A stretch of DNA of 64,000 nucleotides from Deltaproteobacteria bacterium (GTDB lineage: Bacteria > Desulfobacterota > DSM-4660 > Desulfatiglandales > HGW-15): the NCBI GenBank assembly GCA_016930835.1, contig JAFGGA010000204.1, positions 1 through 64,000 of the forward strand. Direction: 5' to 3'. Position 1 is the first letter of the stretch, and each line of letters starts with the position of its first letter. Positions 58,214 through 64,000 of this stretch are shown one piece after another. A model generated the notes under the pieces. It was not told the DNA's origin. It saw only the letters and a list, made by a program, of their open reading frames with translations, and made no database searches. The position numbers were made by a program, and so were the translations under genes.

Positions 58214-59742
58214 ACAGTCATGAACCTGAATTGTTTAAGATCCTGATCGTGGATGATGAACCCACGATTATCGAAACCCTAAGGTCTTTTCTACAGAACC
58301 TGGATATTGGCCAAGTCACCGGGGCCGACTGTGGCGAAGAGGCCCTGGAATATGTAGAGCAAAATCAGTACGATTATATCTTTATTGATCTGATGATGCC
58401 GGGAATGAACGGCATTGATTTGCTAAAAAAAATCCAACCGTATCACTACCCGACAAACATCATCATCATGACCGGGTACCCTTCCATGAACGCCGTAATC
58501 GATTCCATGCACAACGGAGCGGCGGATTTTCTTGTCAAGCCTTTTCAATTTGATGACATCAAGGTTGTTTTAAAAAGACTCCAGAGACTTCGCGACCTAA
58601 AGGAAAAAAACTGGGCCCTTCATCAGGAATTGGGGGAGAAAAAAAAGGTTGAAGAACTCAATGAACAGCTGGGGCGAAGGATCCATCTGCAAACGATTTT
58701 ATTCAATATCGTAAATTCCTTGTCGGAGATGAATCAACCCAACGAGATCTATCGTTACCTGGTTGATAAAGCGGTTGAATCATGCATTGCGGAAAAGGCC
58801 TGCTTCATGATCTATGATCGGGAAGAGGCCAAACTCCTCGTTCTTTCTCAAAAAGGGTTGGGATTGGCTCCGGGTGTCAAGGCGGACCTAACCAGCGGCT
58901 CGAACGGAAAACGAATGATAGACGGTGTTTTCATCCAATCGCATTTTGGAAAGGCCTTTACCGGAAAAATTCCCCTGGACAAGCCATACACATTCGATGG
59001 GTTAATATCCGTTCCGTTCAATATCCGAAATGAGCCATTCGGTGTACTTTTGGTTGCCGATAAAAAGGAAGGCATTCCATTTGATAAAGAGGATGAATTT
59101 ATCCTCCAATTTTTATCCAAAAAAGCTGCCTTGAACATCGAGAACATGGCCCTTTATGGGAACCTGAAGGAGAATCTCCTGGCCTCCTTCATGTCTCTTG
59201 TGAGCGCCATCGAAGCCAAGGACTCCTATACCCAGCAACACTCTTCCAGGGTCACCGACCTCTCCATCAAACTGGCTAAAAAAATGAGGTGTTCACCGGA
59301 GGATATCAAAAGGCTAGAGTTGACGGGTCCACTCCATGACATCGGCAAGATCGGCATTCAGGACAGTATTTTAAATAAGCCGGGCAGCCTGACGGATGAT
59401 GAATTCGCCCAGATCAAGACCCATCCCTTGATCGGCGTGAATATTGTTAGCCCCCTTGGTTTGGATAAAGGAGAGGTTGCCATCATCAGAAACCACCATG
59501 AACGTTGGGATGGCCGGGGCTATCCTGACGGCCTTTCAGGTGAGAAGATACCACGTGTCTCCCGAATCCTCGCTGTAGCCGACGCATTCGATGCCATGAG
59601 CTCAAGCAGGGCTTACCGTCAAGCGCTCCCCTTCATTGTGTGTATCCATGAACTGGAGAGGAATAGCGGCACCCAGTTCGACCCGGAAGTGGTGAAGGCC
59701 GCGCTTGCCGTTTTCAAAAATGAAGGTTACTCCTCGCGCTAA
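58177..59742 (+). CDS. REC-GAF-HD-GYP cyclic-di-GMP phosphodiesterase
   Basis: 521 residues from GTG 58177, with ribosome-binding site GAGGAG eight bases upstream. The receiver domain has Asp in FIDLMMPGMNG and Lys in LVKPFQFDDI. A GAF-like middle (about 170-320) is followed by an HD-GYP domain: HSSRVTDLSIKLAKK, PLHDIGKIGIQDSILNKPG, HHERWDGRGYPDGLSG and RILAVADAFDAM. The metal-binding HD and the GYP signature are intact, so it should degrade c-di-GMP. This is consistent with a role in the motile-sessile switch beside flagellar genes and a PilZ receptor. Confidence 0.94.
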   Translation: MQNKAFQEYQSLDSHEPELFKILIVDDEPTIIETLRSFLQNLDIGQVTGADCGEEALEYVEQNQYDYIFIDLMMPGMNGIDLLKKIQPYHYPTNIIIMTGYPSMNAVIDSMHNGAADFLVKPFQFDDIKVVLKRLQRLRDLKEKNWALHQELGEKKKVEELNEQLGRRIHLQTILFNIVNSLSEMNQPNEIYRYLVDKAVESCIAEKACFMIYDREEAKLLVLSQKGLGLAPGVKADLTSGSNGKRMIDGVFIQSHFGKAFTGKIPLDKPYTFDGLISVPFNIRNEPFGVLLVADKKEGIPFDKEDEFILQFLSKKAALNIENMALYGNLKENLLASFMSLVSAIEAKDSYTQQHSSRVTDLSIKLAKKMRCSPEDIKRLELTGPLHDIGKIGIQDSILNKPGSLTDDEFAQIKTHPLIGVNIVSPLGLDKGEVAIIRNHHERWDGRGYPDGLSGEKIPRVSRILAVADAFDAMSSSRAYRQALPFIVCIHELERNSGTQFDPEVVKAALAVFKNEGYSSR

Positions 59743-59776
59743 AAAATTTATTATTCTTTATTCACCTGTTTTATGA

Positions 59777-59782
59777 TATAAT
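59777..59782 (+). promoter_or_regulatory. Candidate -10 box upstream of the PilZ gene
   Basis: A perfect TATAAT; no good -35 (TTCTTT at 17 bases is weak). It lies about 200 bases before the PilZ start in an otherwise featureless gap. Confidence 0.3.
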
Positions 59783-59979
59783 ACATCGAATCAATTCGGG
59801 AGAAAACCGATCAACCCCTTTGAATGAAAATGCTTCCACTGGATCCCCTTAATGAGCATACCATGACATGCCTTTTCAGCCAAAATGCTTCAATATCCAC
59901 GATTTTCGCCCACGATGGCATGGAATTTTTCATTCAAAGGATTACTCGAATACCATTTTTTTTAAAGCGTTAGATAACT

Positions 59980-60558
59980 ATGGCACACTCCACAAAAAAC
60001 AGACGCAATCATTATCGAGTCGAAATTCATATCCCCGTACACTGGCGTTTCCTGGACAATCAAGAGATTCATCTTGTTAAAGATGGTCTTGGGCAGACCA
60101 TATTTAAGCAAGACGACCTCCGCACCCCCATTGATGAATATCTGAAGCAGGTCATACCGGATTCCCCGGAAGAACAGATCTTCCGCTCTCTCCAGTATCT
60201 AGATAATAAGTTGGATTATTTGATTGAGCAGGTCCTTTTGAGATCAACCGATGGCCTCATGGTCCGGGGTGAGATCATTGAACTGAGTGCATCGGGGATT
60301 AAATTCATTTCACGGGAACCCATACCCATCGGGACCTACCTGGTGATGAATATGATTATCCCGGGGACCATTCAATATCAGATTAACTTTGTAACGGAAG
60401 TAATGAGGGCTGAACAAAGAGATCACGACACCGTCATGGCAGCCAATATCATCTACATCGATAAAGATACCCAAGAATCAATCATCAAGGTTATCTTTCA
60501 AAGACAGCGTGAAGACATACGGAGAACAACAGATTCGGAGGAAATAAATGTTGATTGA
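59980..60558 (+). CDS. PilZ domain c-di-GMP-binding protein
   Basis: 192 residues. The c-di-GMP-binding RxxxR motif appears early as RRNHYRV (about 8-14). The second motif is in ELSASGIKFIS near residue 106, matching D/N-x-S-x2-G with Glu at the first position. Between them is an insert with a helical stretch (YLDNKLDYLIEQVLL). The C-terminal barrel is TYLVMNMIIP and VTEVMRAEQRD. It is probably a c-di-GMP receptor. The stop overlaps the next gene by 11 bases. Confidence 0.88.
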   Translation: MAHSTKNRRNHYRVEIHIPVHWRFLDNQEIHLVKDGLGQTIFKQDDLRTPIDEYLKQVIPDSPEEQIFRSLQYLDNKLDYLIEQVLLRSTDGLMVRGEIIELSASGIKFISREPIPIGTYLVMNMIIPGTIQYQINFVTEVMRAEQRDHDTVMAANIIYIDKDTQESIIKVIFQRQREDIRRTTDSEEINVD

Positions 60559-61291
60559 AATACCCCTATGGGACCTTATTCCTTTATATCGTTGGGCTTC
60601 TCTGGGCAAAGTAATAGGCGGATTGGTGCATAATTTAAATGGCCCCCTGCAAAATATAGGATTGGACATCGAGATGACTAAACATCTTCTCTCCAACACC
60701 AAACCTTTGGGTGAAACCGAGCTGAAAACCGTTTTGACCCGTATCAGACGCATGGGAGAAGAGTTCGAGCGAATTGACCAATTGATAAAGACCGCCGCCG
60801 TAAGGGCTAGTCAGGATGATGATTATTTCAATTTCCTGCACATGAATGAGTTCATCAAGCAAGAATTCGACTTTTGCAGGAACAACCTTTATTTTAAGCA
60901 CAATGTGCAGACGGAGTTCAAATTTCAAAAAAATCTTCCCACCCTGAGAAACCTGCCGAAGGATCTCATAATGGCCTTAAGCGCTTTCATACATACCTTT
61001 GTGGATGAGTTGGAGGATCGAAAGATAAAAAGGCTGTTCATCAAGACATCCATGAACACCAATCTAAAAATCACGCTCGAGACAAAGGATGGGCATTTAT
61101 CCGATCAGTTCATGGATCAACTTGACCGTGAAATCAACGACTCGCCGGCTTTAAGCATGGATGATCACAAGATAGACATCCTGTTCCCCTTGATCATTTT
61201 TCACAAGACAGGTGTTTTGGCCTCAGGTAAAAAATCGTCAACCGGCTCAAAAATTTCCCTCCAGATTCCTATGCATAATCCCCCCGCTTAA
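60548..61291 (+). CDS. Degenerate histidine-kinase-like protein
   Basis: 247 residues. The N-terminus has a clear dimerisation/H-box, SLGKVIGGLVHNLNGPLQNI, with the phospho-acceptor His in context. The expected ATPase part is poorly conserved. The N-box position reads LIMALSAFIHTFVDEL without its asparagines, and no DxGxG was found, although SKISLQIPM resembles a terminal strand. It may be a scaffold or phosphotransfer protein rather than an active kinase. Overlap with the PilZ gene suggests a joint role in c-di-GMP or flagellar signalling. It converges with the - strand gene, overlapping it by 23 bases. Confidence 0.7.
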   Translation: MLIEIPLWDLIPLYRWASLGKVIGGLVHNLNGPLQNIGLDIEMTKHLLSNTKPLGETELKTVLTRIRRMGEEFERIDQLIKTAAVRASQDDDYFNFLHMNEFIKQEFDFCRNNLYFKHNVQTEFKFQKNLPTLRNLPKDLIMALSAFIHTFVDELEDRKIKRLFIKTSMNTNLKITLETKDGHLSDQFMDQLDREINDSPALSMDDHKIDILFPLIIFHKTGVLASGKKSSTGSKISLQIPMHNPPA

Positions 61292-61748
61292 ATCTCGTGA
61301 TTTCCTTGCCTAATGTAATGGATAGATCGGTGATCACGGATTTCAACGTTCCCGGTATTCCGGGCATTGCTTCCATCTCACGCAAAAAATCCAATCGGCC
61401 TTCAAGATGATCCATTAAAGGATCAAGATCATGAATAGGTATGGAATCATCCGCTAGTCTGGCGGCATAAAAATCCACCATATCAAGGGTCTCATACAGC
61501 GATTTTAGAAGTTCGTTTTTCTGGGTCGACGCCATGGATGGTGTTTTATTTTCCACTCCATTAAGGATCTGGACACCACTCAGAATGGGGCCCATGCCCT
61601 CATTGGTCTTGTTGACCCTGCGGGTTTCCCCGGATGGGGTGGTCAACTGCTCCATGATACTCTGAAAATTACCTGAAGCAGTCTTTTTTCTGCTGGTTTG
61701 TTTGTCAATATGTGACGAAACAGGCCCTTGGACTTCATGTATCTTCAT
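61269..61748 (-). CDS. Uncharacterised protein behind a sigma-54 promoter
   Basis: 159 residues, not recognised. The N-terminal ~75 residues are polar and probably disordered (QTSRKKTASGNFQSIMEQLT). The C-terminal ~85 are helical (LLKSLYETLDMVDFYAARLA, DPLMDHLEGRLDFLREMEAM). Ribosome-binding site AGAAGGAGG precedes the ATG, and a good sigma-54 promoter lies about 60 bases upstream, a type used for class II flagellar genes. A flagellar role is therefore likely but unproven. A small export-apparatus-associated or regulatory protein is possible. It is not a match to FlgM or FlgN by visible motif. Confidence 0.75.
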   Translation of the reverse strand: MKIHEVQGPVSSHIDKQTSRKKTASGNFQSIMEQLTTPSGETRRVNKTNEGMGPILSGVQILNGVENKTPSMASTQKNELLKSLYETLDMVDFYAARLADDSIPIHDLDPLMDHLEGRLDFLREMEAMPGIPGTLKSVITDLSITLGKEITRFKRGDYA

Positions 61749-61805
61749 GATTACCTCCTTCTACGATAATCACTCTATGGTTCTTCATTATGACTCCCAT
61801 AAAGA

Positions 61806-61821
61806 TGCAAATCGACTGCCA
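61806..61821 (-). promoter_or_regulatory. Sigma-54 promoter for the 159-residue gene
   Basis: On the - strand, TGGCAG-TCGAT-TTGCA places GG and GC at the required spacing and matches the -24/-12 consensus except at two flanking positions. The predicted start is near 61794. Confidence 0.7.
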
Positions 61822-61987
61822 TAGGCCGCTGAGCAAATGGTTTTCACACCTTTTTTTAATTGGAGGGTTTTTCATTGAAATTAAACCATGATATCAATAA
61901 GTTATAATAGAAAAACCAGTGGGAAAAATCCCCTATTCGATTTCTGAACCGGAGTAAATCCTTCTGGGTGTCAAAATGTGTTCGGGA

Positions 61988-62008
61988 GGTAGGTATTTTA
62001 TTCCTACC
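61988..62008. repeat. TTTTATT-centred palindrome overlapping the cheB remnant stop
   Basis: GGTAGG and CCTACC arms flank TATTTTATT. It covers the stop codon of the cheB remnant on the - strand and may also act as a transcript-end hairpin. Confidence 0.5.
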
Positions 62009-62219
62009 GGGCCATCATCTCAAGCACTGTTTTGGTCATGTTTCGCAGTGTTTCTACCTTATCCACAGCCCCGAGCCTGATGGTCTCCGTTCCGCCAGTC
62101 GATGCACCGATGGCACTGAACGACCAATGCCAGAGCAAACGGGCTATCATTGAGCGTATTGACGGAAACATTAGAAGTCTTTTGAATCCCTTTCAGATCC
62201 GCCAAGGCACTGTCGAACG
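62004..62219 (-). pseudogene. cheB: cheB remnant (protein-glutamate methylesterase) with internal deletion and frameshift
   Basis: On the - strand, a linker-like stretch (KTSNVSVNTLNDSPF) reads in one frame to ALVV. After a one-base shift near 62126 it continues SAIGASTGGTETI, the CheB catalytic-serine motif. It then passes directly to RLGAVDKVETLRNMTKTVLE and a stop, which is a CheB C-terminus. The receiver domain and nearly all of the catalytic domain are missing. It is therefore non-functional as it stands. Alternatively the assembly has collapsed here. CheB identity rests on GASTGGTE and the GAVDKV tail. Confidence 0.7.
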
Positions 62220-62328
62220 AAACCACTTTCATATCGGGATCTTCCGCAACAGCCATTATTTTATGGGCCATCCGCGGGATCGGTTTGAATTTCTCGATAT
62301 CTTTAATGATCGTCTTAACGTCGTTCAT
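62220..62328 (-). pseudogene. Truncated HDOD-domain gene
   Basis: Begins with a proper ATG overlapping the cheD stop (ATGA) and ribosome-binding site GGGGAGG. The first ~36 residues (VKTIIKDIEKFKPIPRMAHK, IMAVAEDPDMKV) match the start of HDOD signalling proteins. The frame then enters cheB linker-like sequence, and the rest of the HDOD domain is absent. Intact relatives are several-fold longer. The junction lies near 62220. Confidence 0.65.
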
Positions 62329-62640
62329 ATCTCAACCTCCCCATTACCTGAAATCTTGATCCAGACCTTGCCGTCTTTGACTGCCAGTTTAATGGTTCGA
62401 TTGACCACCCCTCCCAAGTCTTCATAATCGATCATCACGCTATTTTCCCAAAGCATTTTTCGAACAGCCATATCATTGCGTGTTCCGATATTAAAAAATC
62501 CTTGTTGGTCAAGAATCTGCGCACCTCCCGCCACAACGACCTTCATCCACTCTTTCTTAGCGCCCAGATTATAGGCTGATTGAAAAAGGCTCGGCAGGCC
62601 GGTATCGCAAAACATAAAAGGGTTGGCTCTCGCTTTATGG
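62325..62640 (-). pseudogene. cheD: cheD remnant (chemoreceptor deamidase), 5' part missing
   Basis: The frame reads NPFMFCDTGLPSLFQSAYNL, then MKVVVAGGAQILDQQGFFNIGTRN and a normal C-terminus (VMIDYEDLGGVVNRTIKLAV). The first third, including the region with the catalytic cysteine and histidine of CheD, is missing. Its upstream frame merges into cheA sequence near 62640. ATG 62615 could initiate a short product, but without the catalytic part. Confidence 0.78.
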
Positions 62641-63450
62641 GAATGATAGATTTTTCCTCCCCGGCCCTTATGATCATGCCTTCCATGATGGCAAGAGTAA
62701 GCGGCAGACTGATTCGGAAGGTTGATCCCCGACCCGGATTGGAGCTGATTTCCACCCGGCCTTTTCGCAATTCAATATTTTTTTAACCACGTCCATACCC
62801 ACCCCGCGTCTGGAAACATCCGTCACCTTTGTTGCCGTTGAAAAACCCGATTGAAAAATCAGGTTATGGATTTCCAGATCACTCATTCTCGTTTCATCGA
62901 CAATCAGATTGTTTGTTTTTGCTTTCTGAATAATCTTTTCTTTATCCAACCCTCGCCCATCATCCATAATCTCAGGATAATATTTGCTCCGAGATGATAG
63001 GCCTTCAGATGAGAGGCTCCCCTTCGCGGCTTTCCAATCTTTTCCCGTTCATCGGGAAACTCGATACCATGGTCTATTGCATTGCGGATCATATGCACCA
63101 TGGGCTCATAAAATTCTTCCACTGCATTGCGATCGATTTCAGTCTCCTGGCCGAACATGAGAAGATCCACTTCTTTGCCGGCCTTTCTAGCCAGATCCCT
63201 CACCAACTTGACCATCTTCTAAAAGAAGAAAATCACTACTCCCGTCGAAAATGAGCTTTTCCAAGTGGATGTGTAAGGCTTGGATCAGGTCTGAAAAGAG
63301 GGTGTGGCCCGATTGCCTGACGAGCCCTTCCAACGTCTGGGTATCCTTTATAAGCTTTCCCAAAACCGGGAGATCTCCCGGCTCCAATGTGATGACGTGA
63401 AGTGCGATCTTTTCAATAATCTTATCAATCGTCGTAATAGAACGCGGCAT
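62641..63450 (-). pseudogene. cheA: cheA remnant (chemotaxis histidine kinase), deleted and frameshifted
   Basis: ATG 63450 has ribosome-binding site CAGGAGT. The first ~75 residues (SITTIDKIIEKIALHVITLE) are followed, after a junction near 63215 and a frame change, by MVKLVRDLARKAGKEVDLLM and VHMIRNAIDHGIEFPDE, the N-box. One base is missing near 62970 (CTGAG for CTGGAG), after which MDDGRGLDKEKI and GVGMDVV follow. A second base is missing in an A7 run near 62783, before GRVEISSNPGRGSTFRISLP. The phosphotransfer core, dimerisation helices and CheW-like domain are missing. Three frames are needed to read it. Confidence 0.82.
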
Positions 63451-63612
63451 CTGGATCCAGACTCCTGATTGAAGGTAACAACCAGATGGATGCTCGAAAA
63501 AACACGGATAGACACATCGATTGGCGTTGTGGCGGGATTCGAGTACTCTGCTTTAGGGACTCGGAAAAATGTTATTGGGTAACCAAGCCTTAGACTCCCG
63601 AAAAAATAAGAA

Positions 63613-63996
63613 CTAGGCTCCAAAGACCTTTTTTAATTTTTCATTAAAGGTTTCCGGGGTAAAAGGCTTAACGATATAATTGCTCACTCCGGCCTTAACC
63701 GCTTCAACAACGTTCTCTTTTTGTCCTTCGGCCGTAACCATTAAGAAAGGGATAGCCTTGAGACCACCATCCTCCCTGACGGCCTTTAAGAGATCCAACC
63801 CGCTCATATTCGGCATATTCCAATCCGATACGATCAATCCCACCTTTTCTTTTTTCAGTTCCTCAAGGGCGGTGGTGCCGTCTTCCGCTTCAATGATATT
63901 CGTGAATCCCAGTTGCTTGAGAACACCCTTTACAATCCGCCTCATGGTTGCAAAATCATCAACCACCAAAATTTTCATGGATGTATCAATGGACAT
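63613..63996 (-). CDS. cheY: Chemotaxis response regulator CheY
   Basis: 127 residues; a single receiver domain. KILVVDDFATMRRIVKGVLKQLGF is typical CheY. The phospho-acceptor Asp is in LIVSDWNMPN, Thr in MVTAEG and Lys in IVKPFTPE. ATG 63996 is four bases from the window end, so its ribosome-binding site is not visible; ATG 63978 (MKILVVDD) is an alternative. It controls flagellar switching via FliM. The gene is intact, in contrast to the chemotaxis genes downstream of it. Confidence 0.95.
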   Translation of the reverse strand: MSIDTSMKILVVDDFATMRRIVKGVLKQLGFTNIIEAEDGTTALEELKKEKVGLIVSDWNMPNMSGLDLLKAVREDGGLKAIPFLMVTAEGQKENVVEAVKAGVSNYIVKPFTPETFNEKLKKVFGA

Positions 63997-64000
63997 ATTC

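Noticed and set aside
63348-63623. 91-codon - strand frame between cheY and cheA
   Set aside because: Overlaps the start of the cheA remnant in another frame and shows no family motif; probably just the cheY-cheA gap.
1-64000. Prophage, transposon or integrase-borne island
   Set aside because: No integrase, transposase or tRNA-end duplication was seen inside the window, although transfer of the whole island cannot be excluded.

Overview
The window looks like a chromosomal motility region of a Gram-negative, probably Desulfobacterota-type (deltaproteobacterial) flagellated bacterium. The reasons are the sigma-28 and sigma-54 type promoters, a CsrA-type flagellin leader, the cheY-cheA-cheD-HDOD-cheB order, and many short interspersed palindromes. 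The taxonomic call is inference, because no rRNA or other marker gene is present. No tRNA, rRNA, CRISPR array, insertion sequence or prophage was seen.

Region 1 (about 0.2-16.5 kb, all + strand) holds small-molecule and sugar-modification enzymes: three extended SDR epimerases/dehydratases or reductases, an FkbM-like and two class I methyltransferases, two radical SAM enzymes (one SPASM-type, one B12-binding), a class III-like alcohol dehydrogenase, a NeuB-type ulosonic acid synthase, a classical SDR, an aldehyde dehydrogenase, an FkbM methyltransferase, a NeuA-type CMP-sugar synthetase and a complete transketolase. NeuB plus NeuA without recognisable NeuC/LegI/Pse-type hexosamine genes suggests a non-standard ulosonic acid.

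Region 2 (16.5-45 kb, + strand) is a dense array of soluble glycosyltransferases, often fused to TPR repeats or to each other. A sulfotransferase, methyltransferases and a toroid-methyltransferase fusion lie among them. GT4-GT9-GT2/TPR modules recur, pointing to local duplication. No membrane protein, flippase, polymerase or lipid-carrier transferase was recognised, which fits cytoplasmic glycosylation of flagellin better than an exported polysaccharide.

Region 3 (45-57.5 kb) contains flagellin (fliC), a glycosyltransferase-sulfotransferase fusion, a four-domain 1109-residue deacetylase/GT4/GT2/TPR protein, an unusually long fliD with three internal repeat domains, fliS and flaG. fliC and fliD have matching sigma-28 promoters. 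The fliC leader carries a textbook CsrA-type hairpin.

Region 4 (57.5-64 kb) holds signalling genes: a response regulator with a SHOCT tail, a REC-GAF-HD-GYP c-di-GMP phosphodiesterase, a PilZ protein and a degenerate histidine kinase on the + strand. On the - strand are an unknown 159-residue protein behind a sigma-54 promoter, a collapsed cheA/cheD/HDOD/cheB locus (internal deletions plus frameshifts), and an intact cheY at the window edge.

Several families of short intergenic repeats sit at gene boundaries throughout: GCGCC-rich tracts, palindromes centred on TATAAAA, paired GGATTCCGCG palindromes and a longer composite repeat. Some have been incorporated into coding sequence.
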